Position numbers and translations under genes: made by a program
Assembly (NCBI GenBank): GCA_947179155.2
Contig: OX359265.1
Location: 4,759,501 to 4,823,500, forward strand
DNA length: 64,000 nucleotides
Source of the DNA: Hedera helix
Taxonomy: Eukaryota > Streptophyta > Magnoliopsida > Apiales > Araliaceae
Direction: 5' to 3'
Shown: positions 25,656 to 37,963 of the stretch, piece by piece
How positions within the stretch are numbered: the first letter of the stretch is position 1
How the letters are laid out: each line of letters opens with the position of its first letter
Notes under the pieces: generated by a model
Seen by the model: only the letters and a program-made list of their open reading frames with translations
Told to the model about the DNA's origin: nothing
The model's database searches: none

Positions 25656-27744
25656 ATGGTTTGTTTACAATACATGCTAGCTCTATCATTATGTTTGACT
25701 TATGAATTATGTCCTTGTTGTGAAATGGCAAATTGTTCGTTGATACCTTTTGGAAGTCAGTTGAGCATAACTAGCTAAATACATTAAAGCAGTACTTTAT
25801 TATGTGATACAATTTACCCAGATGAATTCCTAGCATTTAGCACGGCAAGAATTTCATGTTTGAGCCGCAAAGGCATATTGTAATGATTGGAGAGTTGTCA
25901 AACATGTCATAATTGCTTTAATTTTTGCTACACAATATTATGTACTGTATTAGTAGGACTTATTCTTGTCATATCAATTGAAGATTAGGAGTATAGTGTG
26001 TTAATTAAGGAAAAGCATCATTTTTAATTAACTTAGACTGATGTTTACTTTTGCATAGTAGTATTTTATTGACTATTAATCTATTATATCCATGACTCAA
26101 ATTTGAGTCTCTTTGTTTTTCTACTTGCTTTAATTGGTGATTGGAAGATGTTATTCATGAATAATTCCTCAAAACTGACCTCAACCTCATTTTATTTTTC
26201 GCACATTCTTTATTACACATGAAGGGGAATGCTATGCACCTCCTTTCAACTTCTCTGTTTTAAAACTGATGATACCATCATTTTGTATTGTTGGATGGTC
26301 TGTTAGCTAGAATTTTTCTCCAATATCATAGACTTGGTATTCATTGTCCCTTTCTGAAATGTGTATTGTTTGTTAAAGTGTAATAACTTGCATCAGAAAC
26401 AAAGAAATAACAAATATGTTGCCTTGAACAAAGAAAATTATATTACTCAAAAACTAAGATATTGGAGCTTGTGATTAAATGTTGATTCTTGCACTGCAGA
26501 TCAAATATTTTGGAAGGTACAAGGATGATGCAAAGGCAGCCAATGACTATGCATTAGGTGGGGATAAAGAGGCACTTCATCGACTTTGTTTTAATCAGGT
26601 TAGTTATGCTTCGTTTAGTTTCTTTATTTGAAGAGTCCCCTACAGTTTGAATTTACAGTTGCATTATTCAGGTGGAGACTGTAATGGGGCAATGGAACAA
26701 GAATGATGAGTTCCGGAAAGACTATGTTAGATGCAACATGAGAAGTACGGTGAGGAGATTGAAGACATTGGATGGCCGTTCACTTGGTCCTGATGAGGAG
26801 TCACCTGTACTGCCCAATTACGTGGATGAAACAGTGGATAGGCATCTTTCCAGCCCATTTAAGGCAACCTCCCCACTGCTGGTTTCAACTCTGGAACATG
26901 AAAAGCCAGTGCCACTTGTTAAAGGTGAAGTAGCAGATGGTAAATCCATGGAGGCGGCAGAGCCAAAGAGTCAGATGCTGAAAAGCAAAACAATTGCTAA
27001 ACTCATCCCAGGGAGTGGCTCGGAAACTGTTTCTTGCAAGGTTGTGGCTGTCGAAACAAAAGTGGAAGAGATTCTGCAAACAGAAGAAGAGCTGGAGTTG
27101 ACGAGAAAGGCTGAGGTGTTGCAAACAGAAGTGATTTCTGCGAAGCTGAAAGAGCAACGTCGATTGGAGGAGAAGGCCAAAGCTCAGGAAGCACTGGAGA
27201 GGAAAAAGCGAAATGCAGAGAAGGCCCAACTTAGGGCCGAGTTACGAGCGCAGAAGGAAGCTGAACAGAAAGAAAAGGTAATTACCATTCCATTCCAATT
27301 TGTCTTTTCAATGCATCTTTGAGTAAGATGATCAAATGGCATGAATCTTCCCCTTAAGTAGGGTTTTTGTGTTATTCCCCTTACCCACAATGATAGTGTA
27401 TTAAATTAACCTTTGTGTAGGAGAAGGAAAAGCGAATGAGAAAGAAGGAAAGAAAGAACATTGATGGAGAAATCGCTCCAGCCTTAGAACTTCAATCTGA
27501 GAGTAAGGATATCCCTGCAACTGTAACAAAGCCTAAAAAAACTGTGCGTTACACAAAGCAAATCAAGACAATAGCAGCTATCCCTCCTGCTCTTCGCAAC
27601 AGGGGTAGGAAAAGGTTGAAGCAATTCATGTGGTGGGCATTTGGTGCTTTGATGGTCCTTTTTGTATTCTTGATGGCCAATGGTGGCGCCTTTGGAAGCC
27701 TTAAATTGCGTAAATATGACATGTTTGGCTACCGTCGGCTGTGA
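21435..27744 (+). CDS. PPI1: Proton pump-interactor (PPI1) family protein, long form
   Basis: Coding exons read by eye: 21435-24224, 24302-24460, 24584-24763, 25041-25235, 26500-26598, 26672-27277 and 27421-27744. All junctions are GT-AG and phase 0, giving 1450 residues. Arabidopsis PPI1 binds the regulatory C-terminus of the plasma membrane H+-ATPase; a similar role is inferred here from family. The family core starts near residue 885 (KPFQFLIRFPRFDDEKL) and is followed by long charged helices likely to form coiled coils. Residues of exons 6-7 are rich in Lys/Glu/Ala (about 1290-1360), and one membrane segment lies near 1412-1432 (FMWWAFGALMVLFVFLMANG), giving a tail-anchored layout. Oddity: the first coding exon alone encodes 930 residues. 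It is very acidic, probably disordered and internally repetitive, whereas the Arabidopsis protein is about 600 residues in total. A second ATG lies directly after the first. The family is sure; the paralogue is not. Confidence 0.9.
21968..22400 (+). repeat. Four ~35-residue repeats within the PPI first exon
   Basis: The translated region repeats a unit that starts ELGESxESVI and ends xEQNNLDS, four times with spacing of 32-35 codons, then breaks off after a fifth ELGES. At the DNA level 'caaaataatctagactcaac' recurs with small changes. Confidence 0.8.
22736..23480 (+). repeat. Three ~106-residue repeats within the PPI first exon
   Basis: A longer unit carrying ECIDESQ or the variant ECIGGCP, then a 'NP..A......CV...ENKI...P' stretch, appears three times, starting near 22737, 23054 and 23381, so the spacing is about 317-327 nt (106-109 codons). 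It is independent of the shorter repeat just upstream. Confidence 0.75.
25305..25352. repeat. Hairpin remnant in PPI intron
   Basis: GGGGCAGCTCTTGTGGAGCT is followed by CCACTTACAGTACAGCTGCC, forming an imperfect hairpin. The second half nearly repeats the 'ccacttacagtactgctgcc' of 7220-7239 and 16292-16311 in the tandem duplication, so a small dispersed repeat is likely. Confidence 0.55.
25604..25656. repeat. (CT)n(TA)n microsatellite in PPI intron
   Basis: A run of CT dinucleotides passes directly into a run of TA dinucleotides in the intron of about 1.26 kb between the exons ending at 25235 and starting at 26500. Confidence 0.9.
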
Positions 27745-28634
27745 GATGATCATGAAAACATGACTTCTAAATAGTTTGCCTAGTTTCTTGGCAATCTCAA
27801 AGATTTGGTGGCTCCTTTTCGCTGAGAAATAGGCAACTCTTTTGTTGACTAATCAGACTTTGTTCTTTCTTTAGTTTGCCATCAGTTAGTTACATTAGCT
27901 TTCAATTTCATATACAACTGACAGAATGGTTCTTTTATATGCTATGTGAACTACAGAATTCTAACATTTTCGGTATTGCTTAGTTTGAACTACAGTAATT
28001 TAATAAGCTTGCCGGTTCATTGACTGAAGGGTATTTGATGTTATTCCCAGTTCTTCTTTTTCTTTGGTTTTTAGATCTGTTAAAATTTTGAATGGGACTG
28101 AACAGTGGGCATTATTATAAATGGAGGGGCACCCCACTTTCAGCAAGAAGTTTGTTTGAAGGTCAGTCTATTGGATGCCTACCTACGTTACCTTCCCGCC
28201 CCCACCGGCCACCCCCAACTTTGGTATTACCTCTGTCCCGGTCTAAGTGATAAGAGTTGTGCGGTGTATTTTAGTGCAGATTCGAAGACAATACTAAATA
28301 TATTTATTATACATACTCATTATATTTTCAATATAGTTGAAAATATAATACATATTTGTGATTTAGCTAGTCTTAAAATACATGTGGAGTACACCAACAT
28401 AACACTAGAAACTGGGGCATAAGGAGTTTTCTCTTCTTTTCCTTTCTTTCCCACAACAAGGTGGGGTGTGATTGATTGAAAAATCTAGTTGAACGAAGAT
28501 GGATTCTATTCCTAGCAAGAAACCCACCTTATTGCGCCCTAGAAAAGGCAATTGGTAGTGTTTGATGTGGGTCTTCTTCATTATTAGATGCCATAGGATA
28601 AAATTCTACTTGGGTTGAAGACTTCACTACTTGG
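27745..28634. other. PPI 3' UTR and following DNA
   Basis: The 3' UTR probably covers the first few hundred bases; the end is not marked by an unambiguous AATAAA. The frame at 28105-28422 crosses a GC-rich patch (28180-28260) that I could not assign to any family and do not regard as a gene. Confidence 0.5.
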
Positions 28635-28809
28635 GTTTAATGTTCATGCGGGAGGAAACTCAAAAACATCATGTGACATTTTTTAGGCTAACCATATTAT
28701 TTACAATTATATTAAAATTTGTATTTTACGCTTGAAATTTATTATAAAAATTATGCTGAAATATAATTTCCCGGAATTATCGGTGTCTCCTCCCGCATGA
28801 ACATTAAAC
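28635..28809. mobile_element. Foldback MITE, ~175 bp
   Basis: The left arm GTTTAATGTTCATGCGGGAG and the right arm, read on the other strand, have the same sequence over about 25 bases, separated by AT-rich DNA. I could not identify a TSD, so the superfamily is open. Confidence 0.65.
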
Positions 28810-29138
28810 TGCACATGGTTCACAAAAAGAATCGAAATGGACCCTCCCACTTGAACCAGCAGCAAACTCACTGTGCCATGCAAAATCCAAGTGCCTAATT
28901 ATGAGAGTGATTGATGGACCAACCGTCTCCAAGTTGTCCCCTACCTATGCATATTCTTCCCCCCCAAAAATGTTAACAATAACTCCATTATGCAATTGAA
29001 TAGAAAATTAGTTTCATTATTTCTTTTCTTTTCATTTATTTCTAAGAATCTATAATGTTACAATATAATTCTAAGAATGCATTTCATTTCACGAGTCTCG
29101 AGGAGAAATTGGGATAGAGAACTTAGTTTTTTTATAAA

Positions 29139-29334
29139 GGGTCGTCTTAACATGTGCCCTAAGGGCATATGCTGAGCGCGAAAAATAAGGATAAATTTTA
29201 TTTGTTTATATATTTGCACGGAATTCAATACATGAAATCCACTAATATATTATTTTTTTATGCATTGAATTTAATACAAATATATAAATAAATATTATTA
29301 TACATTGTTTTCAGCGTACATTCTAAGAAAATCC
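29139..29334. mobile_element. MULE-type MITE, copy 1 of hairpin-ended family (196 bp)
   Basis: The left end reads GGGTCGTCTTAACATGTGCC and is followed by a small palindrome around 'ccctaagggc'. The right end is a weaker inverted copy (...cattctaagaaaatcc). The flanks TTTTATAAA (29130-29138) and TTTTATATA (29335-29343) fit a 9-bp TSD with one mismatch. Related copies are at 30447-30682 and 43737-43963. Confidence 0.75.
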
Positions 29335-30446
29335 TTTTATATAAGGACTTGATTAATTTTGACTTCTTTTGAAAAGATAAAATTGAATATGTGATTATCT
29401 CCGGATTGCACAGGAAAAAAAAGAATCTTTACATACATTTGGTTTATTAAAAATGGGATGCGAAACTAAGGAAAGAAGTAATGGAAATAGCGATTTAAGG
29501 TTTTACTTATTTATGATATAATTAAACAACAAATGTAAAGATATGCACAAAAAGGTGTACTAAGGAAGGCCATTGAGGGGAAACTCTCTAAGTAAAAGCA
29601 ACATAAACTAACAAGAAAACAAACCCTTTTAAGCAACAAACAACAATAGAAACAAACACAACTCCTAGACGAGCCATATATATTATTAATGCGAATAATT
29701 AATTCACCTTCTAAGTAAAATGATATCAGTCTCAGAAACATGTTCCCTTTAACTTATAACAAGCTGAATCTTCTTCATTCATTAAATATATATTTAACTT
29801 CTCTTGAACCAAAGTTACTTAATTTCTACACTGGAACCTCCCTTTGAATTTTGTTGGAAAAAAAGGATAGATGGATGGAAACAAAATAATTTTAATTAAT
29901 AATGATGATATGATATTAATCATAGTAACACTCTATCATTCAAAATCACATACATATGTATGTTTGATATAATTATTTTTAAGAATGGTTTTAAATTTTT
30001 TAATATATTCTTAATTATTTATTTAGAATTTAATTAATAATGATGATATGATATTAGAAATGTATATTCAATTTTAAAATAAATTAAAAGGAGTATTTTT
30101 AATTTTAAAAAGGGATTAAAATATTTATTTATATTTTTGCCAATATGTTAATCCCAAACGTACTTGAGTTGACTTTTGGTTATTTATTTTTATGAAAATA
30201 AGGTGTGGCAGATGATAATGATGAACTGGGGAAGAGATTGCTCGGATCATCATCATTAATGGAGCACTACAAATGTCTTTTATTTTTCTCAGTTTCTGGG
30301 AGTACGTACGTTCAAATATTATTACTGTACGGCAGTCAGTAAAATAGTAAAATAAAAATGCCGCCAGTACTGCCAGCTATACTGCCTACTAATTGTCAAC
30401 GACATAGGTACTAGAGATTCTACTTTCTTTTTCTCTTTTTAATTTA

Positions 30447-30682
30447 GAATTTTCTTAACATATACTCTAAAAGTATATGTTAAATACGAAAAATAAAAAA
30501 TAGGATCCACTAAATATTATTTATTTATATTTTTATATTGAATTTAATATAAAAAAATAATATATTAATAGACTCTATATATTGAATTCAATACAATTAC
30601 ATAAATAAATAATATTTAATGAATTTCATCTCTTATTTTTCGTGTTTAACATGTGCCCTAAGGACACATGTTAAGAGGACCA
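30447..30682. mobile_element. MULE-type MITE, copy 2 of hairpin-ended family (236 bp)
   Basis: The inverted ends are GAATTTTCTTAACATATACT and, from the right on the other strand, TGGTCCTCTTAACATGTGTC. Each end is itself a palindrome. A perfect 9-bp TSD TTTAATTTA lies at 30438-30446 and 30683-30691. Confidence 0.88.
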
Positions 30683-30691
30683 TTTAATTTA

Positions 30692-31853
30692 TAGAAAGTT
30701 GATATTATTAAAATAAAAATAATAAATAAATACATATTTTATATATTTTTATAATTATTTTAACAATATTTATTATTCTGATAATATTATTTTAAAAAAT
30801 AATATTTTATAATTTTGAATTTTAAAAATTCTTAATTTTAATTTAAAGATAATAAAATCCAATCAATTACATTGTATATAATTCTTAGGAGATTTGAAAT
30901 AGGAAAAATGAAATAATTACTCGATACCGAAAATAAAAAATGAGATACATCTTTTATTAATGTGAAAATCTCACTCACTTATAATTGAATTATTTTTCTT
31001 TCATTTATTAATTAATAGCATTTTTTAATATTTTTATATAAAAATTGTTGTTATAAATCTACAGCAACGATTAAAACTGTCGTTATAAATATATAACGAC
31101 GATTTTTATATAAAAAGATAAAAAATGATATCAGTTTCTAATAGTAAAAATACAAGTGAGGTTATCATTATTACTTAATATTTATTTTCATTTTAAATCT
31201 AAGGCGCGAAGCTTTTTTTTAAAATCAAAATATAAACAAAACCTTGGATCATATTGCAAAATCAAATCAAGCACTAACATGCGGTTTGAAGACAATAATG
31301 CCACGTACGTTTCATCATAATCTTTATTATATCGTCGTCACCATTCATCTATATTATTCTCTTTATAATTTATTGCTACTTTATGGGGCACTTACTAGGG
31401 GATAATCTTTATCCCAATACCTGGATTGTGAAATAGATATGATGCACCTACGTCGATACTTGTCAATATGCATGTATAAACGGTCAATTATTAAAGAAAA
31501 AAGATATGAGTAATAATTTTTTGTAATAATTTATGTAATAATTTTTTGTAATAATTTATATAATAATTTTTATAAAAAATGATAAAATCTATTATACAAG
31601 TGATAGGTCCTATTATTTTTTATAAAAGTTATTATATAAATAAGTGGCAAAATCATTACATATAACAAAATTGATTATTAAATACTACAAAACTTATTTA
31701 TCAAATTTGTAAAATTTATCCGCCAGAGGTAGTATAATTTCCTTAAGCCAAAGTTGGTTTTTTCGTTGTTGTTGTTATTGTAATTTTATCCAAAAATAAA
31801 AATTATAATGACTTTTCTTACTTGTTAAAATTTTAATTCTGACTAATTTTACT
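30692..31853. other. AT-rich intergenic DNA
   Basis: No gene seen. Around 31040-31110 there is an imperfect palindrome bounded by 'ttttatataaaaa' with 'gttataaat' segments inside, possibly a small foldback remnant. Confidence 0.5.
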
Positions 31854-32103
31854 CACTACAAGAAATTAGGTCATAGGCGATGGACAATTCTATCGAAAAT
31901 GACTAATAATTTATCAGTCTGCCATCGCTTTGGTTGTTATCGAATATTGTCGAAAATGAAATCATTGGCGACAGACTCATTTCCAATGAACTGTTCGTCG
32001 CCAATGACTCACTACCGATGAATTGTTCGCCGCTTATAATAATTTTAAATTAAATATTTTAATTAGTTATTATCGATAAACTGTCTCTCATCAATGAGGT
32101 CTT
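31854..32103. mobile_element. CACTA-type transposon, left end
   Basis: Begins CACTACAAGAAATTAGGTCA, the canonical terminus of plant CACTA (En/Spm) elements, preceded by the trinucleotide ACT. Subterminal DNA has repeated 'ggcgac/gtcgcc' and 'gatgaa.tgttcg' motifs. The copia element starting at 32104 interrupts it. Sequence with the same character resumes after 43569. The opposite terminus (CTTGTAGTG) was not found in the window. Confidence 0.75.
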
Positions 32104-32328
32104 ATTAGATCTCAAGAACTGAAAAATAAATAGTGCAAAGAACAATATGAGAATTATCCACAATAGTTACTTGAGAAACATAAGTGGCTATAAATAGCCT
32201 TATAACAGGAAACAATAACACCCACGTTCAGGCTAGAAACGTGGTAACAAACTGGACTAAATCAAAACAGCAACGGTCCCCTAAAGACTAGGACATTTAT
32301 TAACAAAATAACAAACTAAATCCTAACA
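32104..32328 (-). repeat. Copia 3' LTR
   Basis: About 225 bp, ending (plus strand) in CCTAACA. Its left edge reads ATTAGATC where the other LTR has TGTTAGATC, so the last base or two of the terminus have changed. Confidence 0.9.
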
Positions 32329-32340
32329 TTCCCTCCCTTA
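32329..32340 (-). other. Copia polypurine tract
   Basis: On the minus strand TAAGGGAGGGAA abuts the 3' LTR (TGTTAGGA), the expected plus-strand primer site. Confidence 0.85.
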
Positions 32341-32364
32341 AACTAGATTGCATAATCAACTAGT

Positions 32365-32616
32365 TTATTTCTGGAGCATCACAGACCCCAGTTTATCTCT
32401 TAGCTTTTGAAATGACTCCAGTTTGAAAGGTTTAGTTAGTACATTAGCTACTTGCTCCTGAGTTCCACAATACTTCAACTGCACCACTCCTTTATTAGTC
32501 AGATCACGTAAGAAGTGAAAACGCACATCAATGTGCTTGCTCATGCCGTGCATTACGGGATTCTTTGACAATTTAATGGTTAAGTTATTATCACAGAAAA
32601 TAGTTGTACTCTCACT
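32365..32616 (-). pseudogene. Copia RNase H, C-terminal part
   Basis: Encodes the end of the copia polyprotein: the segment with TTIFCDNN, then MHGMSKHIDVRFHFLRD and an ADVLTKP-like ANVLTKPF. It joins the portion ending at 39366; the two halves were separated by the 6.7-kb insertion. Confidence 0.9.
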
Positions 32617-33371
32617 TGTAAGATCTCGAATTTTATGAAATACCAATTTAATTTTTTCTTCATATTTTTATTTTTCTTGAAACAGTAAGTGGTTAAATTG
32701 ACAAAAGTTAAAAGTTAAGAATGTTATGTGCAAATTTTATTTGGTCGGGGAATATTCGTTTTGTCGGAGAATATTCGGGTCGTACGACGGCGCCGAAATA
32801 ACTAATTATTAGTGGACCCCACAACGGAATATTTTCTCGAATATAGAAAACGACATAAGTAACATTTTTAAATAAAAATAGTCAACGGTGTTATTACTTT
32901 TAACTGTTAAAATACCGGTGATAAAAGAATAGTAACATATGGTATTTTATGGTATTTTACTGTAACACACGGTATTCTACAGTAGCACACGGTATTGCAC
33001 AGTATTTCATATTATTGAACTGATAAAGTGGCTATTGTACTATATAGACTTTATTGAACCAATAATTGTCACATGCATAATAATTTATATTATTGAGCTG
33101 ATAATTGTCACAGTAGCATATGCACAATAATTCACATTATTGAGTCAATAATGGTCATTACACAGCAACGTGTTATTTTCTTATTTATTTTCAGCATATT
33201 TTTGTTATCTCTTTTATGATGTTGATTAAACTGTTGTATTATATTATTAGTTAATTTATCTGCTTATCTAACTCAGAAAGTCAACGATACTGTACTTATA
33301 ACAATTAGTCATAATAATGAATAATTGTGAATTATTGTTGAATAATTAAATTGATGAAGTTATTTATTTTT

Positions 33372-33590
33372 GTTATAATAAATTATATAAAGTTATTTGT
33401 ATAAAGTTAATTGATTTATATAAAGTTAATTATTTTATATATAAAGTTATTTGTTTATATATAAAGTTAATTGATTTATATAAAGTTAATTATTTTATAT
33501 ATAAAGTTAATTATTTTATATATAAAGTTTGTTGTTTTATATATAAAGATAATGGATTTATATATAAAGTTAGTTGTTAGTTGTTTTATT
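33372..33590 (+). repeat. AT-rich minisatellite in element A
   Basis: Repeated 'tatataaagttaattgattta' units of about 20-24 bp lie just upstream of the TATA box. Upstream of these, 32930-33150 has 'cacggtatt' and 'attattgaactgataa' repeats. Confidence 0.75.
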
Positions 33591-33660
33591 AGATGAATGG
33601 TATAGATTAAAGATAATAAAATGAATGGTTTGGATTAAATTAAGGAATCTTGGATTTTGG

Positions 33661-33674
33661 CTATAAATAGAGGC
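33661..33674 (+). promoter_or_regulatory. TATA box of element A
   Basis: CTATAAATAGAGGC on the plus strand, followed by a CT-rich stretch with 'ttctttcactctc', is the layout of an LTR promoter (U3/R boundary). Confidence 0.6.
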
Positions 33675-33815
33675 TTTAACTTAAGGATTTTTCATAAAAA
33701 CTTCCTTGTTTATTCTTTCTTTCACTCTCTAAATACTTCTTTGTGTAAGTTCTCTCTAAGTGTGCTTAAGTCATCTTGAGTATTTGTAAAGATCTATAAG
33801 TGTACGAGTACTGTT

Positions 33816-36800
33816 TGTAATGTCCTAGAATTTTCACATCTTTATTAATTTAATTTCCAACGAGTTATTTTTACGAGATTATTTAAATCTTTTTATGTGA
33901 TTAATTAATTATGTGATTAAATAATTATGTAATTAATTACTAAAATTAATTAAAGGAGGTCACTAATATGTTATTAAATTAGTGAACAAACCCTAAAGTT
34001 TTAATATCAAAATAATTGATAAATTTCCTATTAATTAAATATTCAATTAAATTGAATATAATGAGTTAATTAAATATAATAAATTAATTAATATGATTAT
34101 TAATTAATGTAAATAATGTGAAATATTAATAATAATATTTATTAGTCCATTTAGTAATTTAATACTAATGGGTTAAAATATTTAATTATTTATTCAATCT
34201 AATTATTTATTTAATCATGGATTGAATAATTAATGTGTAAATTATTAAATTAGCCCAACATGGGTCAATTAGTAGCCCAAGTGGGGAATAATAAAATTTG
34301 ACAATTTAGTAGCCCAAACAATTTAATAGAACCCCAATTGGTATTTTAAATTAAAGCCCAATGATTGGCCCACTTGGAAAATACTTAATTTAACTATTAT
34401 TATTTAAAAAAATGGAAAGTGACAATAAAATTGGGACATTATGAAGTCCATCAGCCGACCATTGCTAGGAATGAGAGAGAAAATTGATTTTTGTTTTATT
34501 TTAGTTTATTTTCTTATTTATTTAATTAAAGGATTGCTTGTATTGATTTTTTTTTTGTACATGGGCACCATGCTTCTTTTCACCTAATGTGGTTAACTTG
34601 TGTAAGTATCCAATAGGTGCATGATGGGCTAAAATTATTAGATATATTATGTATCTATTAAAATTTCAAGTATACTTACAATTTAGGAGCATTGTGTTAG
34701 TCATTCTTCTTCTTCCATTTTTCAAGCTAGAGAGCATTTGAGAGTGTAGAAAAAAATATATATTTGAGAGACTAAGAGAGGAGAAGGAGTTCTTGGTTCA
34801 TGCCTTCAAACCTCATCACCTACTTTGGAAGAAAAAGAAAGATAGCCATTAAATCTAGGTAATGGTTATTCTAAATCTAAGTTTTATTTTTAAATTAAAT
34901 AAATCATCATGTTAGTATAAACATGTTAATATAGTTATGAATGTGTAGTTGTAATATTTATGCCATGCTTGATTTTAATATGTTTGATTTGTATTTTGAT
35001 ATATTTTATATGCTAAAATATGTATTTAATAGTGTGTAAACAAGTTTTGAAATATATGACCAAAAATATTTTTATAAAACTTAGGTTTGATGTTCTAATA
35101 TTATAGAACATTAAATCATGAGAAAAACAAAGTTTGAATCACTCAAATTGGAGTTATATACAAAAAGTTAGGATTTATGGTAGTTTATGTGATGTAAAAT
35201 TTTTTTATAAAAAAATAATAATATTAAATCATGAAAAATTAATTTTTCATGTTATAAATTAATATAAGGTGATTGGTAATTTTTTTGGATTTTTATTGAA
35301 GAGTTAAAGATTTATTGAAGGTATAATTTTAATTAAAGTGTGTATAGCCGGAACTGTTCACATTCTGTGAAAGAACAAAAAAATTAAAGGTTTCCGCGCA
35401 ATGCGCGGACCACTGTGCACAGTCGGACGCGGAGACCAAAACGGCGTCGTTTAGCCTCCAAGAAATATTACGCCGCGCGTACGCGCGGAAGCCAACAGCA
35501 GTGACTCCAAAACGGCACCGTTTTGGTCCTGCTTCAGCGTACCGCGCGCAATGCGCGAGCAACTGTTTTCGGGAAAATTACATTTATGCCCCTCCGTATT
35601 TTTTTCGGCGAAATTACCATTTTGCCCTCGGATCAGTTTTCTGATTATTTACGAAACTGCCATCGGTCCGGTTTTTCAACTTAATTACGAAAATGCCATT
35701 CGGGTTAATTTTAATTAATTTAAATATTTAAAAATTAATTTAAAATTATAACAAAAATAATAATAATACAAAAATAATATTGGGGAGGATATTTTTCATT
35801 AAATTTAATATTTAAATATTTTAAATATTAATCTAGTTGGCTAATCATGGTTAAGTTAAATAAATTTATTATTTATTATTTTAAATGTTAATAATAAATA
35901 AAGATGATAAATTAGCAATTATTATTTAATGCCTATTAAATAATACTTAAAGAGAGATAAAATTTATAAATTTATTATTTATTATTTAAATATTATTAAA
36001 TAATAAATAAGGATAATTAAGTAATTAATTATTATTTAATTAGCATTAAATAACGATTAATGGAAATTAAGTTATTAGAGTAATAATTTATTATTTAATT
36101 GAAACAATAAATAAGAATGATTTGATTATTATTTAACCTTAAATAATAATTAAAATTAATTAAATAATTAATTATTATTTAATTGACATTAAATAATAAT
36201 TAAAGAGGATTAAGATTAGTAAACTATTATTTAATTTTCTTAATTAAATAATAAGTAAGGTTAATTACTTGATTAATTATTGGTTGATTAACATTAAATT
36301 AAAGAAGGTTAAAACTAAGTTAATAATTATTTATTATTTAATTATAATTAAATAATAAGTAAGTACAATTAGTTATTATTTATTTTAAATAATAACTAGA
36401 GTTAATTAATTAATTTCTATTTAATCAATATTAAATAGTAATTAAAAAGAGATGGAGTTAATAAAATAAATTTAATTTAATTAAACAATTATAATAAGTT
36501 GTTTAAAGGTTTAATAAGTGTCCAACACTTAAGAAAAATATTTTCTAACTTATTAAATTATTAACCTAATATGATTGAGGGTCTATAAGGTTAATAATAT
36601 TGTTTTGACTAATGTAATTTATGTGTTAGTACTTATGTGGTAAATAAGTTCGTTATTAAGCGTATAGTTATGCAAATACGTCGTACTAATTATTAGACCG
36701 ACTTTATTAATGTTAGGTCTTTCAAAGCAAGTTAGTTAAAGCTAGACAATTATTGTAGCTGAGCAAACAGGCAAGTTCTCTAACCCTACTCATTTATTGT

Positions 36801-37726
36801 TGAACAAGTTTCTATACTTGTATTTATTGTCAAAACTTGAAGTGGTTTAATTATTAAAAATTATTCCACATCCATTTTGTTTATAAAATCGTACTTAGTG
36901 CACTTGAAGCTTATTAGTTCTTGATTCATGAACTGTACTAAAAATGTCAAAAGCTAATAGTTCAGCTAGACATTTCGTTTATAAATTCAATACTTGAATA
37001 CTTTTAAAAGCTTATCCAAACCATTGTTGGGTGCGGATTTCTTATATTAAGTCTGAGAATTGAACAACCCTAAATTAGGGGATTTTGTGTCGGGAAACCG
37101 ACTTTGGGCGCCAGTGACTAAATGTAATGCATATACAGCGGGTTGAATAGGCTGATCCCCTTGAAAACCAAACAACTCAAAGGGTCAGAGGAAACTTTAT
37201 TATACCCTCGTTAGTTCAGGGTCCTTAGTGACCACTCAGCATTTTAAGATTCAAATATTCTGTTATTAAAATTTGAATCCTGTTTCATTCACAATTGTTA
37301 TATCTATTGTTGAATCATTGATGATATTTCCCATTCATTCATGATATATTAAACCTATATGATTATTCTAAATTTGTTGAGCAAACTAGTTGCTCATTCT
37401 TGCTATATCATGAACCATTTTTCAGATAATCCTGATTGCTCAAAGAAGGATAAAAGAAAAGGAAAGGCCAAAGCTTAAGTTAGTTCATGCATGCTAATTA
37501 GAAGCTTAAATGTGTATTTACTATTGAAATACCTTTTGTAATTTCTTGTGATAGGAACTGTTATTATGTTAAGGTTGATAGACCCTGGTATTGTAACCTT
37601 TTGAAGGGAACCAATATGTATTATTCCGCGATATTTAAATGCAATGTATGTATTTAATTGTTAGTAATGTGTTGAATAGTGAGAACCAAACTCGAGGTTA
37701 TGGAACCCGGATTTGGGGTCGTCACA
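33816..37726 (+). mobile_element. LTR-like element B nested in A (3911 bp), TSD CTGTT
   Basis: Begins TGTAATGTCCTAGAATTTTC and ends GGATTTGGGGTCGTCACA, flanked by the perfect direct repeat CTGTT (33811-33815 and 37727-37731). It has no coding region. At 35380-35560 there is a GC-rich patch with 'ccgcgcaatgcgcgg' palindromes, and 35690-36500 is simple 'attatttaatt' DNA. Like A it looks like one long LTR left alone. An internally deleted element cannot be excluded. Confidence 0.78.
35690..36500. repeat. Low-complexity AT block in element B
   Basis: Some 800 bp of irregular repeats of 'aattattatttaatt..cattaaataat'. Confidence 0.8.
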
Positions 37727-37963
37727 CTGTTCAAGTTAATCAACCTCATTTAAAATCAATATTCAGTCACGTGTTAAGGTAAGATACGTCATTTTCTTTC
37801 ATATTCTATTAATTAAACTTACTACGGTAAGGGATACCATCTTTTTCATATTCCTCTATTCAAACTTACTACGGTAAGGGGTTATTATTCTTTGATTCTT
37901 GAAAATAATATCGTTTCTTCCTTACTCGTAAGATGTGTCATTTATTTTCATGTATTAATTTAT

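Noticed and set aside
28105..28422. 105-codon frame downstream of the PPI gene
   Set aside because: No similarity that I recognise, no splice or start context, and it runs into AT-rich DNA; treated as chance.
35329..35562. 77-codon minus-strand frame in element B
   Set aside because: It arises from a GC-rich palindromic patch of an LTR-like element; no protein family is recognisable.
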